A stretch of DNA of 64,000 nt from Alcanivorax sp. DSM 26293 (GCF_900107995.1 NZ_FNUM01000002.1:394283-458282); one strand, 5' to 3'; counted from the stretch's first letter, positions 50,231 to 59,413 are shown. Notes: a model not told the origin generated them from the letters alone. Numbers and translations: made by a program.

Positions 50231-51106
50231 ATGATAGACACGCCGACTCTCAGCGCCTTCATGGCGGTGGCCGAAACCGGCTCGTTTTCTGCTGCCGCAG
50301 AGCGCCTTTACATCACCCAACCCGCCATCAGCAAGCGTATTGCCCTGCTCGAACAGCAGCTTGGCGCCCGTCTGTTTGACCGGGTGGGCCGCCAGATTCA
50401 GCTTACCGAAGCCGGCCGATCCCTGCTGCCCCGCGCCCGCCAGGTGCTGATGGATGTGGAAGATATGGCCCGGGCCATCCATGATCTGTCCGGTTCCGTC
50501 ACCGGCAAACTGCGTATCGGCACCAGCCACCACATCGGCCTGCATCGCCTGCCACCGGTACTGCGCCAGTTTTCCCGGGATTATCCAAAGGTGGAGCTGG
50601 ATATCCATTTTATTGATTCGGAGGAAGCCTGGGAGGGGGTGCTGCACGGGGAACTGGAAATGGGTGTGGTCACCCTGCCCCCGCAACCGGATGACCGTCT
50701 GCAGAGTGACGTGATCTGGCGCGATCCACTGGTATTCATGTGCGCCCCGGAGCATCCGCTGGCGAAGGTGGAGAATATCACCCTGGAAACCCTCACCGGC
50801 TACAGCGCCATCCTGCCGTCACCGGTCACCTTTACCCGCGGCATTGTGGAGCGGCTGTTTGACGAGCATAACCTGAAGCTCAATATCGCCATGTCCACCA
50901 ACTATCTGGAAACCATCCACATGATGGTCTCCATCGGCCTGGGCTGGAGTGTTCTGCCCGCCACCATGGTGGATGGTTCGGTGGTGGAACTGGCCGTGGA
51001 CGTGCCCTTGCCGGAACGGGAACTGGGCGTGGTGATCCACCCGGCCCGCACCCGTTCCAACGCCGCCAAGGCGTTTTTGCAGGCCCTTGAGGCGTCCGGG
51101 CTATAA
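50231..51106 (+). CDS. LysR-family transcriptional regulator
   Basis: A 291-residue regulator with the N-terminal winged helix-turn-helix (SFSAAAERLYITQPAISKRI) and a periplasmic-binding-protein-like effector domain from about residue 90. It diverges from leuC, so it probably controls the leu genes and itself, perhaps responding to a pathway intermediate. A LysR gene next to leuC is also seen in Pseudomonas. It is convergent with the MFS gene; a GC-rich hairpin (51121-51144, CCCGC/GCGGG core) overlaps the end of that gene. Confidence 0.92.
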   Translation: MIDTPTLSAFMAVAETGSFSAAAERLYITQPAISKRIALLEQQLGARLFDRVGRQIQLTEAGRSLLPRARQVLMDVEDMARAIHDLSGSVTGKLRIGTSHHIGLHRLPPVLRQFSRDYPKVELDIHFIDSEEAWEGVLHGELEMGVVTLPPQPDDRLQSDVIWRDPLVFMCAPEHPLAKVENITLETLTGYSAILPSPVTFTRGIVERLFDEHNLKLNIAMSTNYLETIHMMVSIGLGWSVLPATMVDGSVVELAVDVPLPERELGVVIHPARTRSNAAKAFLQALEASGL

Positions 51107-51128
51107 CCCTTACCACCGCAGCGTCCCG

Positions 51129-52274
51129 CTAATCGCGGGAACGCGTTACACCGCCAACCATCAGCAACATGGCCGCCAGCACGGCGGCCAGCCCAGCGCC
51201 GAAGAACAGATGGACTCCCCACTGCTGCCAGAGCAAACCGGACAGTCCGGCCCCGGCGGCCCACCCTGCACCAAAGCCCAGGCTGGAATAGAGAGCCTGT
51301 CCCTGACCGCCCAGTGACGCCCCGAACTGTTTGTGCACCCAGGCGATACTGCCCGCGTGGAAGCTGCCGAAACTGGCCGCATGGAGCAGCTGGGCAAAGG
51401 CCAGCCAGAACAGGGAATCGGCCACCACGCCAATCAGCAGCCAACGGAGGGCGGCCAAAAACAGACTGGCCACCAGAATCCAGGGTATGGAGAAACGCCG
51501 CATCAACCGGTGCATGACCAGAAACAGCCCCACTTCCGCCAGTACGCCCAACGCCCACAGACTCCCCACCACAAACTTGCTGAACCCCAGATCCTGCAGA
51601 TAGATGCTGTAGAAGGTGTAGTAAGGCCCGTGGGAAAGCTGCATCAGAAACGCCGACACCAGAAACAGGGAAACGGCGGGACGGCGCAATACGCGCCATA
51701 CAGAGGGCTCGCCCTGTTTCCGCTGACGCGCCACCCCGTCACCGGCCGGCAACGTCAGCGTACCCAGCCACAGCAGCCATAGCAGAGCGCTTAACACCCA
51801 GGGCAGCAGCTCAGTACCAAACCGGTCCAGAGCCTCACCAAGCACCAGCACTGCCAGGATAAAACCCACCGAGCCCCACAGGCGTACCAGACTGTAGCGA
51901 TGAGACTGACGCCCGAGAGATTGCAGGGTGAGCACTTCAAACTGGGCCAGCACCGCGTTCCAGAAGAAGCTGAACGACACCAGCAGTGCGGCCATGGACC
52001 AGAACTGATCGATCCAGAACACCGGCAGGAATACCACTGCCGCCAGCAGATTGCCGGCCCGGATGATACGAAGACGCTGGCCGCTGCGGTCCGCCAGCCA
52101 GCCCCAAAGATTGGGAGCGCCGATCTTGGTCAGTTGCGGAATCGCCATCAACAGACCGATGGCAGCAGCACTGAATCCCAGGTCTTTCAGATACAAGGAC
52201 CAGTAAGGCACCAGGGTGCCCAGCAGTCCGAAATAGAGAAAATAGAAGCCTGACAGTCGCCAGTAATAGGGCAT
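51129..52274 (-). CDS. MFS transporter (PPP/nucleoside permease-like)
   Basis: A 381-residue polytopic inner-membrane protein with about twelve hydrophobic segments. The start MPYYWRLSGFYFLYFGLLGT, the acidic loop LADRSGQRLR after helix 2 and the overall shape resemble the MFS_1-like/phenylpropionate permease (HcaT, YcaD-type) branch. The substrate is unknown. The frame is open upstream to 52445, but that part is charged, not membrane-like and overlaps a palindromic repeat; the ATG at 52274 starts the transporter fold. Confidence 0.85.
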   Translation of the reverse strand: MPYYWRLSGFYFLYFGLLGTLVPYWSLYLKDLGFSAAAIGLLMAIPQLTKIGAPNLWGWLADRSGQRLRIIRAGNLLAAVVFLPVFWIDQFWSMAALLVSFSFFWNAVLAQFEVLTLQSLGRQSHRYSLVRLWGSVGFILAVLVLGEALDRFGTELLPWVLSALLWLLWLGTLTLPAGDGVARQRKQGEPSVWRVLRRPAVSLFLVSAFLMQLSHGPYYTFYSIYLQDLGFSKFVVGSLWALGVLAEVGLFLVMHRLMRRFSIPWILVASLFLAALRWLLIGVVADSLFWLAFAQLLHAASFGSFHAGSIAWVHKQFGASLGGQGQALYSSLGFGAGWAAGAGLSGLLWQQWGVHLFFGAGLAAVLAAMLLMVGGVTRSRD

Positions 52275-52363
52275 GGAGCGAACCTTGCTCTTGGCTTGGA
52301 ACGTGAGCGAGACATTGTGCGGCGGCCGCTTTTTTGTTCGGGCAGTCCCGCGTTTTTTTTGCT

Positions 52364-52441
52364 GGGTGCACTGAGCCCAAGGCGAATTGCATCGATCCGG
52401 CGCTTGATGGTGCAGTTCGCCTTGGGCTAAGTACACCCTAC
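52364..52441 (-). repeat. REP-like palindrome, first of two
   Basis: Read on the minus strand it begins GTAGGGTGTACTTAGCCCA and folds back onto itself. The arms of about 29 bp (52364-52392 and 52410-52438) match except for about four positions; the central block AGCCCAAGGCGAA/TTCGCCTTGGGCT is perfect. A GTAG start followed by a long imperfect hairpin is the hallmark of REP elements mobilised by RAYT transposases. No RAYT gene is in the window. Confidence 0.75.
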
Positions 52442-52459
52442 TCACTATGGCACGAGATC

Positions 52460-52493
52460 GGCGGAAATGGGCTGACGGCCATTTCCGCCCTAC
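52460..52493 (-). repeat. REP-like palindrome, second of two
   Basis: On the minus strand it also begins GTAGGG. It contains a perfect 11-bp stem GGCGGAAATGG/CCATTTCCGCC with an 8-nt loop. It lies 18 bp from the first element in the same orientation, in the 258-bp gap between the MFS gene and aroC. Confidence 0.72.
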
Positions 52494-52532
52494 GAATCCC
52501 GGCGCCTTGACCTGGCATCAGGCATTCGTCAT

Positions 52533-53618
52533 TTAAATCGCCGGAAACGGTGGCGTCACATCGCCGTTCTGGGCCCGATGGCGCAGGCAGTGATCCATCA
52601 GCACAAGGGCCAGCATGGCTTCGGCGATGGGGGTGGCACGCACCCCCACGCATGGGTCGTGACGCCCCTTGGTGATCACCTCCACCGGATTCCCTTGCAG
52701 ATCAATGCTCTTGCCGGGAATCAGAATGCTGGAAGTGGGCTTGAGTGCCATGGCCACACGAATGGTCTGCCCGGAGCTGATCCCCCCGAGGACCCCGCCG
52801 GCATGGTTGCTGAGAAACCCGTCCGGCGTCATCTCATCACGATGTTCTTCGCCACGCTGGTTGACGACCGCAAAGCCATCGCCCACTTCCACACCTTTGA
52901 CTGCGTTGATGGACATCATCGCCTTGGCCAGGTCTGCGTCGATGCGGTCGAATACCGGCTCCCCCCAACCCGGCGGGACACCGTCGGCAAACACTTCCAC
53001 CCGCGCGCCAATGGAAGAACCGTCCTTGCGCAGGGCATTGATGAGCGCTTCCAGCTCCGGCACCTTGTCGGCATCCGGGAAGAAAAACGGATTGCGGTTT
53101 ACCGTTGACCAGTCGAACTGCTCGGCCTTGATGGCCCCGATCTGGGTACAGCCACCGTAAATGCGGATACCCTGTGTCTGTTCCAGGTACTTGCGGGCAA
53201 TGGCGCCGGCGGCCACGCGCATGGCCGTTTCCCTGGCAGAGGAACGACCACCGCCCCGGTAATCCCGGAAGCCGTATTTCTGGGTATAGGTGTAATCCGC
53301 ATGCCCGGGCCGGAAGGTGGTGGCGATATCGGAATAGTCCTTGGACTTCTGATCCGTGTTTTCAATCAACAGTCCAATGGACGTGCCGGTGGTCTTGCCC
53401 TCGAACACCCCGGAAAGGATCTTCACCTGATCCGGTTCCCGACGCTGGGTGGTATAACGGCTGGTGCCGGGCTTGCGCCGGTCCAGTTCCACCTGCAGGT
53501 CTTCCTCGCTGATTTCCAGCCCTGGCGGGCAGCCATCCACAATGGCCCCCAATGCCAGGCCATGACTCTCACCAAAGGTGGTGATGCGAAAACGTTCACC
53601 GAAACTGTTGCCGGACAT
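52533..53618 (-). CDS. aroC: Chorismate synthase
   Basis: AroC removes phosphate from EPSP to give chorismate, using reduced FMN. The 361-residue protein has the three family signatures: [18 protein letters not shown] near the N-terminus, the [20 protein letters not shown] region and the C-terminal [17 protein letters not shown]. It follows prmB on the same strand with a 69-bp gap. Confidence 0.98.
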   Translation of the reverse strand: MSGNSFGERFRITTFGESHGLALGAIVDGCPPGLEISEEDLQVELDRRKPGTSRYTTQRREPDQVKILSGVFEGKTTGTSIGLLIENTDQKSKDYSDIATTFRPGHADYTYTQKYGFRDYRGGGRSSARETAMRVAAGAIARKYLEQTQGIRIYGGCTQIGAIKAEQFDWSTVNRNPFFFPDADKVPELEALINALRKDGSSIGARVEVFADGVPPGWGEPVFDRIDADLAKAMMSINAVKGVEVGDGFAVVNQRGEEHRDEMTPDGFLSNHAGGVLGGISSGQTIRVAMALKPTSSILIPGKSIDLQGNPVEVITKGRHDPCVGVRATPIAEAMLALVLMDHCLRHRAQNGDVTPPFPAI

Positions 53619-53687
53619 GCGGATCCTCTAAAGCATTGGGCCATTGCTGACTCCCTTCACCGGTCGGATGAAAGGAGCATCAGAGGC

Positions 53688-54614
53688 TCAGGAAGAAAAC
53701 TGTTGGCGGTATTCTAGCAGCTGTTGGCGGGTAAGCATGAATACCCCGTGACCGCCGCGCTCGAATTCGAACCAGAAGAACGGCACCTGGGGCCACTGAT
53801 TGACCATGGCTTCCCAACTGTTGCCCACTTCCACGATCAACACACCATGGTCGGAGAGCTGATCCGGGGCCTCACGCAGCAAGCGGCGGGTAAAATCCAG
53901 CCCATCCTCTCCGGAGGCCAGCGCTAACTCCGGCTCATGGCGGTATTCATCCGGCAGGCTGGCCATATCCTGCGCATCCACGTAGGGGGGGTTGGAGACA
54001 ATCAGGTCATAGGGACCGTCCACCTGGGCAAGACCGTCGGAATGCAATGCTCTCACCTGCCCTGCCAGGCCGTGACGGCGAATATTCTCTTCACAGACCG
54101 CCAGGGCCTCTTCACTGATATCGCTGCCGTCCACCCTCGCCTGCTCAAACGCATAGGCACAGGCAATGGCAATACAGCCGCTGCCCGTACACAGATCCAG
54201 CACCGCATGGACCTGCTCAGGGTCCACCCAGGGAGTGAAAGATTGCTCGATGAGCTCCGCCAGCGGCGAACGGGGGATCAGCACGCGCTCGTCCACGTAA
54301 AAGGGCAACCCGCAGAACCAGGCTTCATGGGTCAGATACGGCACCGGGACCCGGTCATTTACCCGCCGTGACAAGAGGTCCAGATAGTCACTGACCTCGG
54401 AGGGCAGCAAGCGGGCATCCAGGATACGCGGGTCGCTCTGCAACGGCAGCGACAGGGTGTGCATCAGCAAGGCCAGGGCCTCATCCCAGGGATCATCATT
54501 ACCATGGCCAAAAAAGACGTCACCGGCACGCAGCGCGCTTTCACCGAAGCGCAGGCAATCCCTCACTGTCTGTAGCGCCGTCACGGCTTCCTGGTGTTGT
54601 TGCGGGCTAATCAC
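53688..54614 (-). CDS. prmB: Ribosomal protein L3 glutamine methyltransferase
   Basis: PrmB N5-methylates a glutamine of ribosomal protein L3. The 308-residue protein has the N-terminal helical domain, SAM-binding block VLDLCTGSGCIA and the glutamine-recognition motif NPPYVDA. The frame is open to 54704, but the GTG at 54614 has GAGGAGG five bases before it and gives the length of the E. coli protein. It lies before aroC, the widespread prmB-aroC pair. Confidence 0.95.
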   Translation of the reverse strand: MISPQQHQEAVTALQTVRDCLRFGESALRAGDVFFGHGNDDPWDEALALLMHTLSLPLQSDPRILDARLLPSEVSDYLDLLSRRVNDRVPVPYLTHEAWFCGLPFYVDERVLIPRSPLAELIEQSFTPWVDPEQVHAVLDLCTGSGCIAIACAYAFEQARVDGSDISEEALAVCEENIRRHGLAGQVRALHSDGLAQVDGPYDLIVSNPPYVDAQDMASLPDEYRHEPELALASGEDGLDFTRRLLREAPDQLSDHGVLIVEVGNSWEAMVNQWPQVPFFWFEFERGGHGVFMLTRQQLLEYRQQFSS

Positions 54615-54825
54615 GGCATCCTCCTCAAGCAGGCGGCGAAGGTTAGCACAGAATCCATGAGGAGGACCTGCCAGAGAATGCCTTGCTGGCCCGTTTAAAG
54701 ACACAGGGGGCGTCGATGGTCACGCAGGTATTCTCTTCAGCCATCCGAACAGAATTCAGTGCCATCATTTTCAGCCGAGCAAGGATTGCGTATAAAGTGC
54801 GGATAGACTTTATGAAAGGATAAGC

Positions 54826-55206
54826 ATGACTGCAGTTACCGTGTCACAAGATGGCCCTTTCACCCTGGTAGATCTGAAAAACGGCACCCTGGTAGACATG
54901 CGTGTGGAACTGTCCATTTATCGGCAGCGGCTGACCCTGTTCAACATGAATCGCCAGCGCAAACAGCTTGCCATCTATCTGGGTCGTATCCGTGGACTGG
55001 ATTTCACTGCCGCCCGCTACGCCTGCGGTGAAGATTTTGAACAAATTACCGAGGCCAAAGTCCTGGTACTGGAAAACATGCTAAACCGGACTTTTGCCAA
55101 TATGATGTTGACGCTCAATAAACCGCAGTTTCCGGTCCACGTCTGCGGCAGCCTCAGCCAGGCCAAGGCCTGGCTGCAGGAAAACTACGCCCCGGGGGAA
55201 AAGTGA
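54826..55206 (+). CDS. Protein of unknown function, 126 residues
   Basis: I do not recognise the family. The protein is small and soluble. It begins with a beta-rich stretch (FTLVDLKNGTLVDMRVELS), has a basic patch (MNRQRKQLAIYLGRIRG) and ends in helices. An overall alternation of strands and helices is reminiscent of STAS or SpoIIAA-like folds, which I cannot confirm. AAAGGATAAG precedes the ATG. Its stop overlaps the GTG start of the EVE-domain gene (GTGA), so the two are translationally coupled. Confidence 0.82.
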   Translation: MTAVTVSQDGPFTLVDLKNGTLVDMRVELSIYRQRLTLFNMNRQRKQLAIYLGRIRGLDFTAARYACGEDFEQITEAKVLVLENMLNRTFANMMLTLNKPQFPVHVCGSLSQAKAWLQENYAPGEK

Positions 55207-55682
55207 GCAAAATCTGGCTACTGAAAACTGAACCTGACACCTTTTCCATTGAAGACCTGCAAGCCTGCCCGGATGGCACCAGCGGTTGGGACGGAGTGCG
55301 CAATTATCAGGCCCGCAACCGACTGCGCGACGAAATGGGCAACGGCGATGCCGTGCTGATCTATCACTCCAGTTGCGCCGAACCGGCCATTGTCGGCGAA
55401 GCCCAGGTCGCCAGTGCCCCCTATCCGGATCCCAGCCAGTTTGATCCCGACTCAACGGGCTACGATCCCCGCAGTACACCGGACACCCCACGCTGGTGTC
55501 AGGTGGATATTCGCTTTGTATGCATGTATCCACAGCCGCTACCCCTGAAAACCCTGCGCCAGGATCCGGAATTTGCCGATATGGAACTGGTCGTTCGTCC
55601 TCGCCTGTCAGTACAGAAAGTCACTGAGCGGCAATTTCAGCATATCCAGCAATGCTGTCAGTCCACGCGCGCCAGCGCCTGA
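55203..55682 (+). CDS. EVE domain-containing protein
   Basis: A 159-residue single EVE domain, starting KIWLLKTEPDTFSIEDL and containing the family blocks WDGVRNYQARNRLR and GDAVLIYHSS. EVE domains are PUA-like folds thought to bind modified bases in DNA or RNA, and some sit in modification-dependent restriction systems. Here no nuclease is linked, which fits the housekeeping (THYN1-like) type. The GTG start overlaps the previous stop. Confidence 0.93.
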   Translation: MSKIWLLKTEPDTFSIEDLQACPDGTSGWDGVRNYQARNRLRDEMGNGDAVLIYHSSCAEPAIVGEAQVASAPYPDPSQFDPDSTGYDPRSTPDTPRWCQVDIRFVCMYPQPLPLKTLRQDPEFADMELVVRPRLSVQKVTERQFQHIQQCCQSTRASA

Positions 55683-55713
55683 CTGTCAGCGGAATCATTA
55701 CGGCGCATCACCG

Positions 55714-55730
55714 CGCACCATTGTGATGCT
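55714..55730 (+). promoter_or_regulatory. Candidate NtrC binding site upstream of amt
   Basis: CGCACCATTGTGATGCT matches the NtrC palindrome (GCAC-N7-GTGC type) with one clear mismatch in the right half. It lies about 72 bp before the -24 element, a usual enhancer distance. Confidence 0.65.
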
Positions 55731-55801
55731 TCGCCCCAAAACAGGGCCGGGAGATACGAAAAAAGAACGACTACCCCGCGGATTTCCTCGTCCGCCCGGC
55801 T

Positions 55802-55817
55802 TGGCACAGCCGTTGCA
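55802..55817 (+). promoter_or_regulatory. Sigma-54 (-24/-12) promoter of amt
   Basis: TGGCAC-AGCCG-TTGCA is a full match to the sigma-54 consensus TGGCAC-N5-TTGCA. Transcription would start near 55828, about 29 bp before the amt ATG. Confidence 0.87.
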
Positions 55818-55856
55818 GTTGACCCTTCGTCACTATCCACGAATGAGGTTCATCTC

Positions 55857-57152
55857 ATGCCGCTGCGCCGCCTACCCTGGTGTGTCCTGTTGTTCTTGCC
55901 CGGGCTTGCCAGAGCCGACTCACTCAGCGCCGTCGACACGGTCTGGATTGCCGTCGCCGCTGCCCTGGTGTTCTTCATGCAGGCCGGTTTTGCCTTGCTG
56001 GAAAGCGGCCTGAGCCGAGCCAAAAACGCCCTGAATGTGGTGATGAAAAACTACATGGACCTGTGCGTGGGGACGCTGGTGTTCTGGGGGGTGGGTTTCG
56101 GGCTGATGTTTGGCACCAGTAGCACCGGCTGGTTCGGCGAGAACCAGTTTATGCTCAGCCAGGCGGATGCCAGCACCTGGGCCATGCTGCTGTTCCAGAT
56201 CATGTTTGCGGCCACCGCCGCTACCATCGCCTCCGGGGCCATGGCCGAACGCACCCGCTACGTGGGCTACCTGTGCGGGGCGGTGATTATCACCGGTCTG
56301 ATCTATCCGCTATACGGCCACTGGGCATGGAACAGTGATGGCTGGCTGGCAAAACTGGGCTTTATCGATTTTGCCGGTTCCACTGTCGTGCACAGTATTG
56401 GTGGCTGGTGCGCCCTGGCCGGGGTACTGGTGGTGGGGCCACGGCTCGGCCGTTTCGACCGCCACGGCCAACCTCGCACAATCCCTGGCCATAACCTGTC
56501 CTACGTGGCCCTGGGCGGTTTTATCCTCTGGTTCGGCTGGTTCGGCTTTAATGGTGGCTCCACCCTGGCGGCCAGCGTGGATATCGCCAAGGTAAACCTG
56601 AACACTCAGCTCGCTGCCGCCGCGGGCGCAGTGGGTAGCGTGGTCTACCGCATGGTCAGCCGCCGCCCGATTCTGTTGACGGAAACCGTCAATGGCAGCC
56701 TGGCCGGTCTGGTAGCAGTGACGGCCGGCTGTGCAGTCATGACCCCGGGGTTTGCGGTCCTCACCGGCCTGGTGGCCGGGGCCCTGGCCGCGTTCGGTGC
56801 CAGAGTCCTGCTGGCATTTCGCCTGGATGATGTGGTCGGCGCGGTACCGGTGCATGCCTTCGCCGGCGCCTGGGGCACCCTGGCCGCTGGCCTCTTCTAC
56901 GAAGGCGACCTGTTCAACCCGGAACGGATTACCGTGCAACTGCTCGGCATCGTGGTGGCGTTTGGCTGGGCATTCTTCACTGCCCTGGTCATGTATATGC
57001 TGGTTTCACTGCTGGCCGGCCTGCGCGCTCCCGCGCTCCATGAACAGCGAGGCCTGGACCTGAGCGAACATGCCGAGAGTGGCTATCCGGAGTTTCCCCA
57101 GAACACCCTCTACAACAGTGATATGAGCAACCCTGTGGAGTCGCGTTCATGA
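55857..57152 (+). CDS. amt: Ammonium transporter Amt
   Basis: A 431-residue inner-membrane channel with a cleavable signal peptide (1-20, ending GLARA) and eleven hydrophobic segments. Key conserved residues are visible: Asp171 in DFAGSTVVHS, pore twin histidines His179 and His333 (VPVHAFAGAWG), and ALLESGLSRAKNALN near the N-terminus. No glnK lies beside it, unlike the common glnK-amtB pair. The sigma-54 promoter and NtrC-like site indicate induction by nitrogen limitation. It overlaps the next gene by 4 bp (ATGA). Confidence 0.96.
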   Translation: MPLRRLPWCVLLFLPGLARADSLSAVDTVWIAVAAALVFFMQAGFALLESGLSRAKNALNVVMKNYMDLCVGTLVFWGVGFGLMFGTSSTGWFGENQFMLSQADASTWAMLLFQIMFAATAATIASGAMAERTRYVGYLCGAVIITGLIYPLYGHWAWNSDGWLAKLGFIDFAGSTVVHSIGGWCALAGVLVVGPRLGRFDRHGQPRTIPGHNLSYVALGGFILWFGWFGFNGGSTLAASVDIAKVNLNTQLAAAAGAVGSVVYRMVSRRPILLTETVNGSLAGLVAVTAGCAVMTPGFAVLTGLVAGALAAFGARVLLAFRLDDVVGAVPVHAFAGAWGTLAAGLFYEGDLFNPERITVQLLGIVVAFGWAFFTALVMYMLVSLLAGLRAPALHEQRGLDLSEHAESGYPEFPQNTLYNSDMSNPVESRS

Positions 57153-57766
57153 GTCAGGAACTGCAACGCCGACGGCGTGCCATTGTCACCGGACTCATGC
57201 CCTACATGAATGAGCCCCTGCTGCTTGAGGCTATCAGCCTCTGGCAGCAGAACTATGCCGAACGGCCACGGTTTTCATTGCAAGGGTTCGTCAGTGAGCT
57301 GTGCCAGCTGTTTGATCTGGGTGAACGGCGTCACCAGATTCATATGAGTCTGGTACAGGCCATGACACTCTCCGAACAGGAACTGGCCGACGATCCCCTG
57401 GCCAGCAGCGACGAGAGCCCCGTGGAGGAGCACCCTTGCAGCCGGGCTTTTGAACAGATGATGCATGCGTTGTGGGAGGGCATCGGGGCTGCAGCTGCCA
57501 GCCAGCTTCGCCTGGACCTGGCCGCCCAGCTTCGTAGTCAGCAGGTAGGTGCCGAGGTCCGTCTGACCATGGAATACTGGCTGCAATCGCCGGAGCGCCC
57601 ACTGGCGCCACTGGCACTGCCCCCCCTGCGTGACCAACTGAACCGAACCTATGTCCTGCTGTGCGAACGACTCGGCCCGGTGGAAGCCGATCAACAGCTG
57701 AAGGCGGCTTACCAGAAGGCCCTGGCACGCCAGGTTGCGCCGGCGGCACTTCGCCAGCTCCTGTAA
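57149..57766 (+). CDS. Unknown helical protein coupled to amt
   Basis: A 205-residue soluble protein that I do not recognise. It appears almost wholly helical, is acidic in the middle (about residues 75-95, LADDPLASSDESPVEEHP), and has repeated Gln- and Leu-rich helices (LRLDLAAQLRSQQ, LPPLRDQLNRTY). No catalytic motif, signal or membrane helix is seen. The ATGA overlap with amt means it must be nitrogen-regulated with it, so a role in ammonium transport control or assimilation is a reasonable guess only. Confidence 0.85.
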   Translation: MSQELQRRRRAIVTGLMPYMNEPLLLEAISLWQQNYAERPRFSLQGFVSELCQLFDLGERRHQIHMSLVQAMTLSEQELADDPLASSDESPVEEHPCSRAFEQMMHALWEGIGAAAASQLRLDLAAQLRSQQVGAEVRLTMEYWLQSPERPLAPLALPPLRDQLNRTYVLLCERLGPVEADQQLKAAYQKALARQVAPAALRQLL

Positions 57767-57864
57767 CCGTTCCCGCCATTTCCCCCCTGTGACACCAACA
57801 AGGATCAGGTAGGCTTGTAATCCTGTTCGCGCGTTGAACCCGACAACAACCGATAGGGAGCACC

Positions 57865-59193
57865 ATGAAGCTACACCACCAGATCTTTATTGCCATGCTG
57901 GCCGGCGCCCTGGCCGGCAGCCTGACCAGCGAGTCCACCACCCTGTTCGGGGTCCCGGTACTGGCCGGTTACGATCTGGTGGGCAGTCTTTTTATCAATG
58001 GGCTGAAAATGGTGGTGGTGCCGCTGATTGTCACGGCCATCATCAATGGCATGACCAGCGTTGGTGATGGCAAGAACCTGGGGCGCATGGGGCTCAAGAC
58101 CGTCTCCTTGTACATGACCACCACCGTGGTCGCGGTCACCATCGGTCTGGTCATCGTCAATCTGCTGACCCCCGGCGTCGTCAATGGTGAACCGGCCAGG
58201 GACATGCTTGGCCTGGCCAGCGACACCGAGGCCGTACTGGCGGGGATCGAAGGGCGTGGTGCCGGGGATTTCACCCAGATTCTCATGCAAATGCTGCCGC
58301 CCAATCTGATCGCCGCCGCCGCAGAAGGCCAGATGCTAGGCCTGATCGTATTTGCCCTTCTTTTCGGCTATTTCCTGCGCACGGAACGCAATGCTGCCGG
58401 CCGCAGCCTGCGAGATTTGATCGAGGGGATATACCAGGTAGTGATGAAAATCACCATGCTGGTGATTCGCTTCACACCAATAGGGGTTTTTGCCCTGATT
58501 GCCGCTACGGTGACCCGTACCGGCCTGGATGCCATTGAGCCGCTGGCCTGGTTCTTTGTCTCTGTGGTGGTGGCGCTCACCCTCCATGCCTTTGTTTTCA
58601 TGCCGGCACTGGTGTTTTTCCTGGCCCGCCGCTCCCCACTTCGACACCTTCAGGCCATGACCCCGGCATTGCTCACCGCCTTTTCCTCGGCCAGCTCCGC
58701 AGCCACCCTGCCGCTGACCATGGAATGCGTGCAGAATCGTGCCGGCGTGTCCCAACGAAGCAGCAGCTTTGTGCTCCCCCTGGGGGCCACCGTGAACATG
58801 GATGGTACCGCCCTGTACGAGTGCGTGGCGGCCATGTTCATTGCCCAGGCCTATGGCATGGATCTGTCACTGGCCACACAATTCATGATTGTGATCACCG
58901 CGGTACTCACCTCCATTGGCGTGGCCAGCATTCCCGCCGCCTCGCTGGTGGCAATTACGGTGATACTGGCCGCCATCGGCCTGCCGGCGGAAGCCATTGG
59001 CCTGATTCTGGTCACGGATCGTCTGCTGGACATGTTCCGCACCGCCGTCAACGTGTGGGGGGACAGTGTCGTCACGGTGTTGCTGGCTCGCAGCGAAGGG
59101 GAAGAGAAGGTGCTGACGTTGTCAGTGGCCGAAGCAGAGAGAGCGGCGCAGGCGGCAGGCGCCCGCGCCAGCGAGGGTCAGACTGACAGGTGA
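57865..59193 (+). CDS. Dicarboxylate/amino acid:cation symporter (DAACS family)
   Basis: A 442-residue inner-membrane transporter with about eight helices and two re-entrant loops. The family motifs SSASSAATLPLTMECV (serine-rich hairpin) and LGATVNMDGTALYE (NMDGT) are intact. It would import glutamate, aspartate or C4-dicarboxylates with Na+ or H+; the exact substrate cannot be read from sequence. AGGGAG precedes the ATG. It begins 98 bp after the Amt-coupled gene, and its last 16 bp overlap the small membrane protein gene on the other strand. Confidence 0.95.
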   Translation: MKLHHQIFIAMLAGALAGSLTSESTTLFGVPVLAGYDLVGSLFINGLKMVVVPLIVTAIINGMTSVGDGKNLGRMGLKTVSLYMTTTVVAVTIGLVIVNLLTPGVVNGEPARDMLGLASDTEAVLAGIEGRGAGDFTQILMQMLPPNLIAAAAEGQMLGLIVFALLFGYFLRTERNAAGRSLRDLIEGIYQVVMKITMLVIRFTPIGVFALIAATVTRTGLDAIEPLAWFFVSVVVALTLHAFVFMPALVFFLARRSPLRHLQAMTPALLTAFSSASSAATLPLTMECVQNRAGVSQRSSSFVLPLGATVNMDGTALYECVAAMFIAQAYGMDLSLATQFMIVITAVLTSIGVASIPAASLVAITVILAAIGLPAEAIGLILVTDRLLDMFRTAVNVWGDSVVTVLLARSEGEEKVLTLSVAEAERAAQAAGARASEGQTDR

Positions 59194-59387
59194 TGGTCGC
59201 GGTTGTCCCAGTCACGTTTGATGGCTACCGCCGCACTGCCCACTACCGGGACCATGGCGGCAAACGCCAGCATGGCTGGAAACAGACTTTTCCCCTGATC
59301 GGCAAGACCGGCTACCATCAGCACGGTGAACATAACAGCCACAACCAGAGCGAAAACATCTTTGCAGAGACGAGAGATAATAGTCAT
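59178..59387 (-). CDS. Small two-helix membrane protein of unknown function
   Basis: A 69-residue protein with two hydrophobic segments (VFALVVAVMFTVLMVAGLA and FPAMLAFAAMVPVVGSAAVA) and charged ends. AGAGGAG lies upstream of the ATG, which supports real expression. It diverges from the SDR gene across a 101-bp region holding two operator dyads, so both may be under one repressor. I know of no family. Confidence 0.72.
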   Translation of the reverse strand: MTIISRLCKDVFALVVAVMFTVLMVAGLADQGKSLFPAMLAFAAMVPVVGSAAVAIKRDWDNRDHHLSV

Positions 59388-59413
59388 GGGAAATGCTCCT
59401 CTGAACTTGTTTT

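Noticed and set aside
52275-52445. N-terminal extension of the MFS transporter to 52445
   Set aside because: The stretch is polar, overlaps the REP-like palindrome, and the membrane fold begins at the ATG at 52274.
55203-55682. EVE protein as part of a modification-dependent restriction system
   Set aside because: No nuclease, McrB-like GTPase or methyltransferase lies beside it; the form matches the stand-alone housekeeping type.
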